Shown here piece after piece: positions 44,926 to 56,470 of a stretch of DNA of 64,000 nucleotides. Each line of letters begins with the position of its first letter. Within the stretch, counting starts at the first letter, position 1. The notes below the pieces were generated by a model. That model was not told the DNA's origin. It searched no databases and saw nothing but the letters and a program-made list of their open reading frames with translations. A program made the translations under genes and the position numbers. The stretch comes from Anticarsia gemmatalis (Eukaryota; Arthropoda; Insecta; Lepidoptera; Erebidae): NCBI RefSeq assembly GCF_050436995.1, contig NC_134770.1, forward strand, positions 1,870,501 through 1,934,500, in the 5' to 3' direction.

Positions 44926-45464
44926 TTTAATAAACATAAGATTATAATAATAACTACTTACATGATACACTAGTTCACAGAATGACAAATTAAACTCGAC
45001 TGATAGTGTATGTGTTGTGTATCATATAAATACGATAAAAGTTAATTGGCTCATTATCAGTTACTTTATACATGTTCTGACCTTGCACAGGTCTATAAAA
45101 AGTTTGGATGACATGCAGTAGGGTTGCTAGGTTTTTGGAAGAAAAGTCTAGATTTTGTCTTATTGTCTAACAACTTAGTAGCAATATAATCATTGGTGTG
45201 TGTTCGTCTGTTGTAGATTCAAGTCTCGGCAGACAGAGAAATATTTAAAACGAAGAAACATTTTCGTTCGTGGTTTAAAACGCCTATGTAATCACGACCG
45301 CATTTTTGCAACTTAGTAAAGTTATGCACGATTTAGTTATGCTAGAATTTAATTGAGATTTTGATCCATGTCCAAATCAAAGTTGTTACAGTAAACAGGC
45401 CACTGTCCACTACATAAGTGTAAGGATGATTGACGTTCTAAATTCTTAATGTAATCTCAATACA

Positions 45465-45678
45465 TTGGGTCGGGGAAAAAGTCTTTTCGCATTATACTAT
45501 GTATGAACTTGTAATAAAATCTCTTTGGCTTCAAGAATCACAAATGAGTACACGGTTCTTTAGTTTTTTTTCAGTGAGCTCGTGAGGTACCCAAATAGCG
45601 AGCTTTTTTGTGTAGAGAAAAGATTTTGTTACAAATTCATACAAACTATAATGCGAAAAGACTTTTTCCCCGACCTAA
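45465..45678. mobile_element. mariner-derived MITE, copy 2
   Basis: Same 214-bp structure as 6865-7078. The left end is mutated (TTGGGTCGGGG, flanked by CA rather than TA); the right end CGACCTAA is followed by TA. The minus strand still encodes KLAIWVPHELTE from mariner transposase. Confidence 0.8.
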
Positions 45679-45684
45679 TATATA

Positions 45685-45918
45685 ACTCAGAGTTGACTGA
45701 CTGACTGACATAGTGATCTATCAACGCACAGCCAAATTTCAGCCCGATCGATCGGGCTGAAATTTGGCACGCAGGTAGATGTTATAACGTAGGCATCCGC
45801 TAAGAAAGAATTTTGATCTATTCTACCTCCAAGGGGATAAAAAAGGAAATGAAAGTTTATATGAAAATTCTGTCCTAAGTCACAAACCACGCGGACCAAG
45901 AAGCTGGCAAAAGCTAGT
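45685..45918 (+). mobile_element. H3 repeat with Helitron-like CTAGT end
   Basis: Matches 29840-30060. Contains a perfect palindrome CAGCCCGATCGATCGGGCTG at about 45740-45759 that the other copy lacks. Confidence 0.5.
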
Positions 45919-45919
45919 A

Positions 45920-47995
45920 TAAAGATATATTCTTATTTGTATACCTCCGCCTTCTGAGGACTTTGCATACTCTCTGAGTTGTCGGACTATATTTAGCAGA
46001 ATTGGAAAAAATCTGACAGTTGGACAGCAGAATCCATAGCAGTGTCGTAAAGTAGTAAGCAACATCTCCAAGGTTTGGTCCGAGATGGGTGTTTGATTTA
46101 TTAAAGTTCATGTTTTTCCTTTTTCTTTGGAGATCGTGTTAAGATTTTGCAACTGACAATCACTGTCATGGGGAGGTAGTGCTGTTCTTGAATAAAATGG
46201 TAAATATTTTAGGTTATTTTGTATATCTTATTGGGTTATGTCGTCTGATGAAAACTATTCTTGAGACCAACCATTTGGTCCTATTTTGCTGGACTAACTT
46301 ACTTCTTACATTATTTTATAAAATGCTGGTTTTTAAGGATCAAATAGTAATAAATCTCTTTTTTTCTTTTCTTGTATTAATAGGTTTTGTACCATTATGG
46401 TATTACTGACTTACTGATAAACGAAGTGTTAAGCTCTGACTATACAGAGATTTTCGTTTTCACGCATATACAGTATCAAAATTGATTGAAATTCTTAATA
46501 GATCGATATCTATACCTGCCTACCTATTAATGTTATTATTATTGTCACTTATCAGCCCATATTGTCTCACTGCAGGGCAAAAGTCTCCCTTCCCTCTTTC
46601 CACCTATGTTAATATTTGACTAATTTGCATTTCTGGAATAGACATTCAAAGTTTGTTAACAATTTACTTTCAGAGCAAATCCACGGTAGAAAGTGAGTGC
46701 AATTTTATAATTTGACTATCCTATATTTATATAAAAGTTATGTATATTTCCACGTGTCTCGGTTGTTATTTATTGCTTTATTGTTTATGTTAAGAGGTCA
46801 GACAGTGATTATTGGGACTGATTTCGGGCGTAAATAAGAAAAAATATGAGTGGGAGATGTAGTTACTTATATAAGTTCGTTTTTATAGATATTAATGGTT
46901 TGCTCTTTCAGCACCGATAATTTCAGTGCTTGCAAGCATTTTTGAAATAGAAATAGAAATATTTATTTGCTCAGAGTGTAGGTTTTTACATTATACATTA
47001 TTTATACATTTTACATTATTTTTGTTGACATAATATTATTTCAAGATCCTTGTACAATCTGCCCTGAAATAGGCATGCAAATTACCTTAAGTTTATATAA
47101 AAAATATTTTTTTAATACTCTTTTTATGTGGAGATTGCCACTATACCAAACTTGTTTTGGAAGATTTAAAAAAAAAATGTTGTTTACAATTTTTTCACTT
47201 AATAACTTTCCTGCTTACTGTACTTAACTTAACCCTGCTTTGATCATGTCTCATATTAGGCTTGCTACATAGTACAAACATATTCCGTTTCGGCACTTTC
47301 TGACTGTAGATAATCTTGCTACTGAACAAGGGGTTTCTGATGCCATTGCATCGCTTACGTATCGTGATTTGATAGAGGTAGGGGCAATGTGTTTGATAAA
47401 AAGCTTAAGAAACAACAACGATAAGTCACATAAGACGTTTTACAATTTAACTTAGTCTTTTTTTTTAACCCATTAGGTACTGTCCCCCTGCAGGGTAAGG
47501 GTCTCCTCCCAAACTAGGGAGGGGTTAAGCTTTGAGTCCGCGACGCTGGCCAAGTGCGGGTTGGGGTCTATTTATGCCCTCAATAAATGCATTAAACAAA
47601 TAAACTTTGTCTTACTAATTTAAATTTTAACCTTATACCTATCTCTTTGTTACGGCATATTACGAATGTGACACTCTGTCGATAATTTGTTTTATAAAGT
47701 AAATAAAATCGTTAATTAGGTTAATTGCTATCGTTTTTATAGATTCGATAGACTATTATTATTACTTGGAAATGGAAATACAAACAACTTTGTCGTCGTT
47801 ACTATGTTGTTGTGTTTTCTTTTGCTATAAGTAAAAATAGATTTTTCTTTTATTTAACGAGTTAAAGTAAGTTTTTAAACATGAATCATGCTTTATATTA
47901 GAACTGTATTTATTCATGTATGTTCGATTATATCAGTAAGCATGTTTTCAAAAGCTAAGTACTGATTCATTTGAGGTGGAATTTTTGTTATTTAA
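45920..47995. other. Gene-free stretch with SINE fragments
   Basis: S1 tail scraps are at about 46556-46600 and, inverted, at 47460-47595 (CTGCAGGGTAAGGGTCTCCT). About 46940-47060 resembles the dispersed repeat type at 43035. No gene supported; frames at 45880-46409 are unremarkable. Confidence 0.4.
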
Positions 47996-48160
47996 ATGTA
48001 TATAATTCTTCTGTTAGTGTGTATGTCACTGAACTTCTCTTAAACGACTGGACCGATTTTGATGATTTTTTTTGTGTGTGTTCAAGGGGATCTGAGAATG
48101 GTTTAGATTCACAATGTTTTTTTGACGTGTAGACAGGACAACGTCTGTCGGGTCCGCTAG
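47996..48160 (+). mobile_element. Helitron-like element H2, variant
   Basis: GTATATAATTCTTCTGTTAG start, TTCAAGGGGATCTGAGAATG body, ACAACGTCTGTCGGGTCCGC end and CTAG. Closest to 18071-18266 in inverted orientation. Confidence 0.55.
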
Positions 48161-48475
48161 TTTAAATGTAAAATGTTTCTGATATAGGCATTCGGAGATT
48201 ATTGAGCTACAACCATTAAACATAGTCGTTTTTCTAGCGAACTTGTAATTCAAATTTGACGTCGTAATTTGCAGGTCTGTTTTAATATACATATTTGTTG
48301 AACGTTATTTAATAAACCAATGACAAACCAACAACCAACTAACAATGCATTTAATTGTTAGTTTCTTCTTTGACTGCAAGAAATGGGTGTATTACATTTA
48401 ACTTAGGGTAGTTAAAAAAGGTGTGTGTGCGTGTGATTATAATAAAAAGCGGTATATAACTTAAAATAAAAAACA

Positions 48476-49351
48476 TTTATTTATAAAATCATGAATATAG
48501 TTAAAACATATCAAAAATTCTTACATTCACATTTAAGGCAACATTATCGGCTTTTTTTAGTATTTTTCTATACTAAAATAATAAACATTAAATAAAATTA
48601 CAAAAATGTCAAACATCAGCCATTTTATGCTTGAGATTTTTGTAAAAATAAATTAAACTTATTGGTCCAAAAATGTTTTCAACAATTTTTACAAAATATT
48701 TTTTAATTATATTTTTTGTACTAAATCTCTTAAAACAATTATATTATGGAAAATGTGATAATTTTTGGGCAATATATATTGTTATCACATTCCCCAGTTA
48801 AAAATTTAAAAATAATAATTATTATTTTGTCATTTTTATTGTCATGTTATTTTGCTTAATAAGAAAATTGGTGCTAATAAATTATTTTCTAAAAATAAAT
48901 TTTAAGAAATAATTATATTTGGAACTAAAAAAAAGGAAATTGCAAAAAAAATATAAAATTATGGTACTTATGATTAACTAAGGCAGTATTTGTTTGTTTA
49001 TGAGAAATTAATACCTATTTTCCATAAATACTGTATATTGTAATGTGTATGAGTTATTTTTGCAAAATTAATTAAATTGTACTTTAAAGGAACAAAGTTA
49101 AGCTGCAACAGAAGTATTTTTTTCCATTTTAAATAATATTCGATTTATAATAAATTAGAGAAAAGAGCAAGAAAAAGCAATAACTTAATATAACTTATTG
49201 AACAATCGTGCGTCCGTAATATTTCCTTTTCATAACATTAGATTAATTAAAAAAATAAATTTTACCAAAAAAATCCTCCAAAAAAAAGAAAAAAAAATGC
49301 AAAAAAAAAACATTACGGCCGCTGCCTCATAAATGTCATGTTGTCTCGCTC
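48476..49351 (-). other. Probable long 3' untranslated region of GTP cyclohydrolase I
   Basis: Very AT-rich sequence directly after the stop codon. AATAAA signals on the minus strand lie at about 48835-48840 and 48476-48481. No repeat or open frame interrupts it. The extent is inferred from signals only. Confidence 0.4.
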
Positions 49352-52300
49352 TCACTTGGAGTGGACCAGATTAAGGAACTCCTCCCTCGTCTTGGGGTCG
49401 TCGCGGAAGACTCCCAACATGGTGGAAGTCACAGTCTTGCTGTTGATCTTCTGGACTCCACGCATCACCATGCACATGTGCCTGTGAGGATAATTAACAA
49501 TTGTAAACAACGCCATCTATGCGAATCTATCGGAACTAAATGATTTATCACACAAGTACTATGTAGATGATTAGCCGAGTAGCGACATCTGTTGTATTTT
49601 TCGAGTACTTAACTACTCGTAATGATCAAGAAATTTAGTTTTATGGTTTTCTCTTGAATATAATTGAAGTTTATAAATTGTCATATAGTTTAAATGTCTT
49701 AAAGTAATTGTAGAATTCTCATTAATTTACCTCCTATTCAAAATAATATAGCAAATTGCTTACTGTCAATAATTAACAGTTCCCTATCCAACTAGGCCAC
49801 ATATATTGTATTATGAGTAAACATTTTGATTTTAGCTGTTCTTTTATACAAATGAACACTGTTTTCAAAAAGGTGCATAATACTTACACTCCTTCAATAA
49901 CGACGGCAACTCCAGCAGGGCGCACGGCCTGTGTGACGGCAATAGCGATCTGTTTGGTGAGACGCTCCTGCACCTGCAGCCGGCGGGAGAAGATCTCTAC
50001 GATCCTGGAATGATGGAGAGCAATTAGATAGAGAACAGTCTAAATCAAGGGAAGTTGATACGTTCCTTGTGGGTGAAAGATCCAACTATTTAAATTTTGG
50101 AAACGCCATGGATTTGACTCGAACTGGGTGTGTATAAATATTTGCCCTTGATCTTCTAGAGGTACATGAAAGTAAGATTCAGCTGATGAAGTTATATTAA
50201 CTCTACTTTAATAGTAAGATTGTGAATTTTTATTTCACTCAGACTATATTTATGTAAACACGACAGTAAACCCTCGCTTCTATTTCATAGAAATTAGAAT
50301 TTGGTATGTCGCAGGGTCCTATCATTTAATAAACTTTGTTAGATTTTTTATATGTTATGGTTTCTTACCTAGCCAACTTGGACAGACCCAAGATCTTGCC
50401 CTGCGGCAGGTAGCCGATGGAGACCTTCCCGTAGAAGGGCACTAAGTGATGCTCACACATGGAGAACATTTCGATGTCCTTCACCACGACCATCTCGTCG
50501 GTGTCTTCGTCGAAGATGGCGTTGTTTAGAACCTCTGCAAGAAAAAAAAAATTAGTTATAGGATATCAAAAGTCTGAAAGTTGTCAGATGCATAGTTATA
50601 AAGATAAATCGTTTAGGAGTTCAGTGATTTCTGATTCGATTTTACTAATTAGGTAACTGTTTTTCAGGTTTAATATTGACCTGATTGTGCTTTAATTTGC
50701 TTATAGTTAACATTCAAAGCGAATATATTGAACTGAATTGTGCATACAAGTTTAACATAAAATCCAGCTTGAAATTGCTTTACAGCTATGTTTAAGTATT
50801 TAGTTTTGAAGACATACCTTCAAGGCTCTGGTCGTAGCCCTTTGTGAAGAACAGCATAGCTTTGGCAGCACGCTCAGGTGTCTTCAGGAGACCAGCCCTC
50901 TCTGGGTCCTCTCCAAGTCCTGTAGAACAAAACAAAACCATTAGTTGGGCCACTTACATGTTTACCATCCATCAATATCATTTCGTTGTCAACAAAATTT
51001 TCTCAATTTTAAGTATCCAGAAGAACAAATGTTATGAAGATTGATTTGATTATTGGTTTTTGATTACCCATAATTTGTTGTTTCAAAATTGTTCTACATA
51101 TTACGAAAATACTTGAAAAGAGGTCTAATAATTGTCACGGCTAGAACTATAAAAATTGTCAAAAAGGACAGTCTACGCACCGGTCAACAGAAGTCTGTAG
51201 GAGTTAGCCATATCGGGCAATAGAGCCTCCCTGGTTGGTGGCCTGTGGTCCAGTTCCAAGTCATGATGGAATGTGCAGTTCTCATGGCCTGAAAACAAAA
51301 ATAAATACACATTAAAATAGGTCTTCAACAAGATATTGGAGTAGAGTTATAAAGGAATCTTGTAATGGCTTATTTAATAGTGGTCGAAGTCCCGGTAGTT
51401 TGTGAAATACGAACCAAACATCAATCATCAAGTTTATCGATATTTCTGTAGTTCTGAATATTGAAAGAAAAATAGCTTACAATAGTCAAATTTTACAGTA
51501 AATCAAATACAAATAGACATTGACCATGAAGCACAAAGACAAATTAATGTGTAAAATACTTTAAATTATATAAAGAAACCTGTAATTAATTTCACAAAAC
51601 TGTTATAACTCAAAAGTTATGATTTCACAAATTACCAGGGTCAGGCTTTCGATCGGCTGATTCATCGGCCATTGTGCCTTCTACGACTTAAACAACAATA
51701 TCGTACAATAAACCAAGATCCCTTTATATACAAGTTATACGATAAACTTATTCAAAATGCTTAGTGGAATTTTCTGAAACATTCAAATAGGATGTGAACG
51801 ATATTACGCAACAAGGCCTTAGAATTGCAGTTTTTTTTTGTACTAATTAATAACAGTCAAAGAAACATTTGTATGTTGCAATCATAATAGATCGTTGCGT
51901 GTTCATAAATGTATTAAAATAAACGTTTTAAACTATTTTAAGGTCAAATTTTGAAGCAAAATTACTGACTTATTACTACATCCGTGATTCCCGACGTGAA
52001 CAAAAATGTCCATATCTCGGAATTTACTCGACCAGTTTTGATCAAACTTACCTTGATTTATAATTCAGAATATGAACTCTTAAATATAGTAAGTTTCATC
52101 AAAATCGGGTGAATAGTTTTTTCAGGACACTCGTCCAAACAATCGGTTATTTTTTACGTAGTATACATTAATAAAACTAACAAAAATTAAAAGTAATTAA
52201 ACCTGTTCTAATTATCAGCCGGTTATAATCAAAATCCTTATGGTTTCCTTATTTTAACTCGTCATATGTTAATGTTTATATAACAACAACAAACAATTTA

Positions 52301-52938
52301 GTCATGTAACAAAGTTTCAAGGAACGTTTGTTTTGGAGCTGAGAACTTTGAAATGAATACATATTTGTATAGTCAGTGAAACACGTGTTAAAATTTCAGA
52401 ATAATGAGGAACGAGTTTTTGATGAAATTTATATTTCTGTAGAAATTAATAATGAAATGTAGTAAATGTGTAGCAGAACATGAATAATAGTTTCGACGTA
52501 AAAGAGACGAACTTAAAACCAAGTAAATGAGCGAAAATCACTTGATTTCTAGTAAAAGAATAGTCAACAAATAACTGTATAAAGTGCCGATTTCAAATAC
52601 CTTAGAATCGTATGTTTGGATTGTCGAAAAACAAAACGATTTGGATACAATTCTTTCATCTTTTGTTTAACAATATAATACAAACCGGGTGTGGTAGATG
52701 TTCTAGGTGTCATCGGTGTTCCAGGGACCTCCAATTCGCTTTCAGCGTCAGTCAAGTGAAAACTTTTCAGCGCTTCAGGAGCTTTCTTATATTTGCTCAC
52801 GAAAGAACCCTTCACGGGTCCATCTCCGTTCTCCTTTTCTTCAGAAATTGAATTCCTAATAGATCTCGAGCTGACACGTCTGATCAAAGATGAAGGAGGT
52901 ACTACAGTCTCTGAGTCCTTTCCGTTAACGGCGGCCAT
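49352..52938 (-). CDS. Pu: GTP cyclohydrolase I (Punch), long isoform, six exons
   Basis: Coding exons on the minus strand are 52686-52938, 51181-51288, 50818-50919, 50369-50534, 49888-50004 and 49352-49481. All junctions are GT-AG and in phase, giving 291 residues. The enzyme converts GTP to dihydroneopterin triphosphate, the first and limiting step to tetrahydrobiopterin and pteridine pigments; it acts in the cytosol as a decamer. The conserved core starts at HENCTFHHDLELDHRPPTRE. Zinc-site residues are C181 and H184 in MCEHHLVPFYG, and C252 in HMCMVMRGV, equivalent to human C141, H144 and C212. The C-terminus GVFRDDPKTREEFLNL is typical. Exon 1 adds 85 serine-rich, variable residues (SSLIRRVSSRSIRNS), a plausible regulatory or phosphorylation region. 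A shorter isoform uses the exon at 51636-51672. Confidence 0.95.
51636..51672 (-). CDS. Pu: Alternative first coding exon of GTP cyclohydrolase I (short isoform)
   Basis: The ATG at 51672 opens MADESADRKPDPG and stops at a good donor (CCTG|GTAATT). Its phase matches the acceptor at 51289 exactly, giving ...KPDPG-HENCTF and a 219-residue enzyme with the whole catalytic core. It lies in the first intron of the long form, 347 nt before the shared second exon. It replaces the long serine-rich extension with a short charged one. Alternative first exons are known for insect GTP cyclohydrolase I (Drosophila Punch; Bombyx isoforms as I recall). Confidence 0.85.
51721..51730 (-). promoter_or_regulatory. 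TATA box of the internal GTP cyclohydrolase I promoter
   Basis: TATATAAAGG on the minus strand, 49-58 bases before the short-isoform ATG. A start site near 51699 would give a leader of about 27 nt. No comparable TATA box precedes the distal first exon. Confidence 0.65.
52010..52140 (+). repeat. Decayed repeat in the first GTP cyclohydrolase intron
   Basis: CATATCTCGGAATTTACTCGACC and GTTTCATCAAAATCGGGTGAA. A related segment is at 55756-55945. Confidence 0.35.
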
Positions 52939-53112
52939 TTTTACTAGAAATTTGATTTTTTTATTGAAATATATTTTTTTATTAAAATGTTTAAGTATAC
53001 GTCTGTTGTGTCCGTTTTGTTTTACACTACTGTCGTGAATGCGACCTCTTAGGTTATCAAAACAAAATTATGTTTCAATTTACTTGTTTCACAAAGATAA
53101 CTCGATATATCT
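52939..53112 (-). promoter_or_regulatory. Likely distal promoter and 5' leader of GTP cyclohydrolase I
   Basis: The sequence before the long-isoform ATG lacks a TATA box at a sensible position. The leader would include the AT-rich 52940-52990 and a start near 53020-53040. Position inferred only. Confidence 0.3.
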
Positions 53113-53132
53113 GGGGGCACGGAAGTGCCCCC
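53113..53132. repeat. Perfect GC-rich hairpin
   Basis: GGGGGCAC-GGAA-GTGCCCCC, an 8-bp perfect stem with a 4-nt loop. It looks like the end of the repeat that continues to about 53640 and may be a transposon terminus. It lies about 175 bp upstream of the long-isoform ATG. Confidence 0.6.
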
Positions 53133-53785
53133 GCAAGTCGAGCAAAAAAAAAGCGGCACGGCCGTAACATCCTTTTCTCGAAGCAATTCGGGCTACTTTT
53201 GACACCCCTGTAATTTCGTTGTGGATAAAACAAGAAGCCTGGATTTTCAGCAACTAATCAGTCATTGTATAAACACGGTATATTTCAAATTTCAGTCAAT
53301 TTGAACCAGTAGTTTAAGAATGACAACTTGTTAAAATTTTGAATTTTGTCACTCACTGATTCACTGACTCACTGACTCACCGATCATCAAAAGTCTAAGG
53401 TACTTCTAGCAGACTTAGAAGCTTAAAATTTAGAATACAAATAGGGTTTAGTGTCTTAATCATGGGAAAAATTAAATATTTTCTAATTTCGATCCAGTTT
53501 TCTAAATACACCAACTGAAACCATAACTTTGTAATCTCATATAAATGTATAAGATTACAAGGTTACATTTGCAGTTAATGAATTATTATTACTGTAGAAA
53601 ATAAAATAAATAGGTGTAAATAGGTAACTACTATATGAGGCATAACGGGAGGGGGTATAGGGTGGGTAAGGGTGTTTAGCCCATGAAACTGAACAACATT
53701 CCCATAAGAAAATATGTTGATTTATGAAAAAAAAAACGTCTTTCCATACAAATTGGACCTATGTTCGCTCTACAAAAATAAGTGA
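53113..53785. repeat. Probable dispersed repeat, class unknown
   Basis: Contains CACTGATTCACTGACTCACT tandem units (about 53352-53382) and reads like a known moth repeat, contiguous with the foldback at 53786. The assignment is from memory. Confidence 0.4.
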
Positions 53786-54262
53786 GATGCCATCAAAACA
53801 TTCTGTAAAAACCTCAAGTCTCGCCGTAAAAAGTTGTAAGATCTATATAATACCAAGTCGATTAATCTATTTAGTCTCTACTTAAAATACCTTCTGTCTT
53901 AAGTTATTACGTATGTTATTATCATGCCAATTTAAAAAAAAATACCTCTAAAACAAATAGATCGACTTGGTCATCGCAAGAAAATACAAATTCGCCATTA
54001 ACATTTCAGGAGCATTAACTTCTCGCCATGCTGTGTAGTGTGATACATACTAATAATAATCAAATCATGCGATGGCCAGGTCGGTCTATTTGTTTTAGAG
54101 GTTTTTTTTTTAATTAGCATGATAATAACATACGTAATAACTTAAGACAGAAGGTCTTTTAAGTAGAGACTAAATAGATTAATCGACTTGGTATTATATA
54201 GATCTTACAACTTTTTACGGCGAGACTTGAGGTTTTTACAGAATGTTTTTGATGGCATATTA
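53786..54262. mobile_element. Foldback element with ~200-bp arms
   Basis: The left arm (from ATGCCATCAAAACATTCTGT at about 53789) through CCTCTAAAACAAATAGATCG (about 53945-53964) to about 53985 is matched in reverse by about 54066-54260. The arms are roughly 95% identical by eye. The ~80-bp loop holds AACATTTCAGGAGCATTAAC. Confidence 0.75.
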
Positions 54263-55755
54263 ATTTATTTCGCTATATTTCGTCAGTGTGTTTCCGTATT
54301 TGGAGTAAATGTTTGATTTGAATATAAACACTTTAAAGTTATTTTTATTGGCGTAATAAGGTAGCGATTTAAACTTGTTTGGTAATAAGGTTGACGATGA
54401 TGTTGATTATTTGGTTCCGTATGATACAAATAACGAAAAGTTGCTAGGTTCCTAATCGAGAGAAAAATTCTAGAAAGTAATGATAGACTATGTTAGTGTC
54501 AGTAACTCTAATTATCCTGAAGACTTTTGCCATGAATACATGACATTTCTTTTAATAGTAAAGTGATAATAGTTTCTCAGTCAAATAATTAATTCAATGG
54601 AATGAGAAAGAATGGGTTTCATAATAAAGAATACATTTGGGTATAAATCTTGGAGAAGCTTAGAAATCTTATAGAAAGTTCTAATTATAGTTATATAGCG
54701 TTTGTAAATAAGCATGTCATTGTGTATTTTGACCTAGCGAGCATGTTATGACATAATAAATGATTTAATAGTAGTAATTGATTTCAATTAGTATAACTAA
54801 TCTTAAATCACTTGTTATTATTATTATTGTAGCATGATATTATGATGTATTATAGTTCGTAGTGGCTATACTTTTGTAGTAGTTAAATAAGAAAGTAATA
54901 TAAAGCGAAAGAAATTTAGGAATTTTGGGTAAAGTACCCGTGAACCCATCGACCCCGCTGATGGGTCTACAGTATTTCGATATAAGTCCATAGCCCATAG
55001 CCCTACTGGTCTAGGGGACCTTAGAAAATTAGATCATTTTTGAGCAATAACATGTTGCAAAATGTTGACAATGTGATCTAAGGTACCCTAAAATCAAGAT
55101 ATTTATCCGAAACTATACCGAAAAACCGGTAACGACCGGTATTTTGATATGCAGCCTTGATTACGGTTCGTTTACCTACATATGAAAGTAGAGGTCAGCC
55201 CAAGGTCCACTTCCTATTAATGTAGTGCGGTTTTTAGTTTCCGGTTTTACATTGTTACCGTAATTGCTAGGTTATTGAGACCTCTAGTTATATGTGCTAA
55301 AGTGTGAGGTCATAATAGAGTATAATAAGGCATTGTTATGATAATGACATAATTTTTGAAATATTGAGAAAAGTATGTATGAATTTAGGTCGAATTCAAT
55401 TTGTTGTTAGGCTAGTAATTCATTTGGATTATTAGTTTTTAGATCCTTAAGATTAAAACTATGCGTTATAGATATATCCTTATTATAGATCTCTTCAAGA
55501 AAATTTAAAATAAATTTTATATTTAGTAGTACCTAAGTTTTTCGGTGTACTTCAAGGTACACAATTAGGGCCAATACACTAAATGTCATTATATAAGTCG
55601 CATTATGGCAGTAAAAGGTAACATTTTTAAGTTTTAAAATACCGTAAGAGACAGTGTCTTACGTCAAAAAAGAAAACATTGCATCACAATAAAAAGTAAG
55701 GAAAGTGGTTTCTTTAAACTTTTACCTAAACTTGATCTCAGTCACGTATAAACGT
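54263..55755. other. Gene-free AT-rich stretch
   Basis: No gene seen. Small palindromes occur at about 54944-54967 (ACCCATC/GATGGGT) and 55124-55141 (AACCGGTAACGACCGGTA). Confidence 0.4.
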
Positions 55756-55945
55756 AGCACCAGATTCCGTATTTCTCATTTCAGATTCATATCAATATCT
55801 CTGTATTTACTAGACCGATTTTCATCAAATGTATATCATTTTAAAGCCTAACAAATGTACTTTTAGCTGATATAAATTTTATCAAAATCTGTTGAGTAGT
55901 TTTGGAGTTCTGTCTATCTAAACAAACAGACATCTAAATTTTGTT
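55756..55945 (+). repeat. Decayed repeat related to 52010-52140
   Basis: ATATCTCTGTATTTACTAGACC and TTATCAAAATCTGTTGAGTAG. Confidence 0.35.
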
Positions 55946-56309
55946 GAAAAACATTCAAATTCTTGCTGTGATTTGAATGTCGTTTATTCAGATTGTGTTC
56001 GAGATTACACTAATCTGTTAATTTATAAGTTGAAAGTGTGTGTTGCTAAGCAAATATCTTAGTAGCGGAATAAATCGTTTAAATACAAAATTGTTCAATC
56101 CACGTGACTTTAAAGTCAATAAACTAAAAGATTTCGATCTTTAAGACCCTCATTTTAGTAATAAAGATGTTATTTTAGCCATTTAAATGGCAATTTATTA
56201 AATTTATGAACTAATATTATCTTAAGTGTTAAGTTATTTAGTATTCTAGTTTTTGTATATTATTATGTATTTAAGTAATTTTTAAAGATCTTTTACAGTC
56301 GTTACCAGT

Positions 56310-56470
56310 AGTCAGAAGCTTGAAAGTCTGATAATCAGTCTTACCGAGAGATATCGTGTTATAGTCCAGGTAACTGGGTTTTAGAGGTCTGATAGGAAGT
56401 CGCTCCATATAGAAGCAGCTACTCTAAATGAGACTAGAAGTCGACAACATACCCGAAAGAAAGGCTAAAC
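56310..56470 (+). repeat. D-type dispersed repeat
   Basis: AGAAGCTTGAAAGTCTGATA, CAGGTAACTGGGTTTTAGAG and GATAGGAAGTCGCTCCATA match 12557-12730. Confidence 0.5.
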
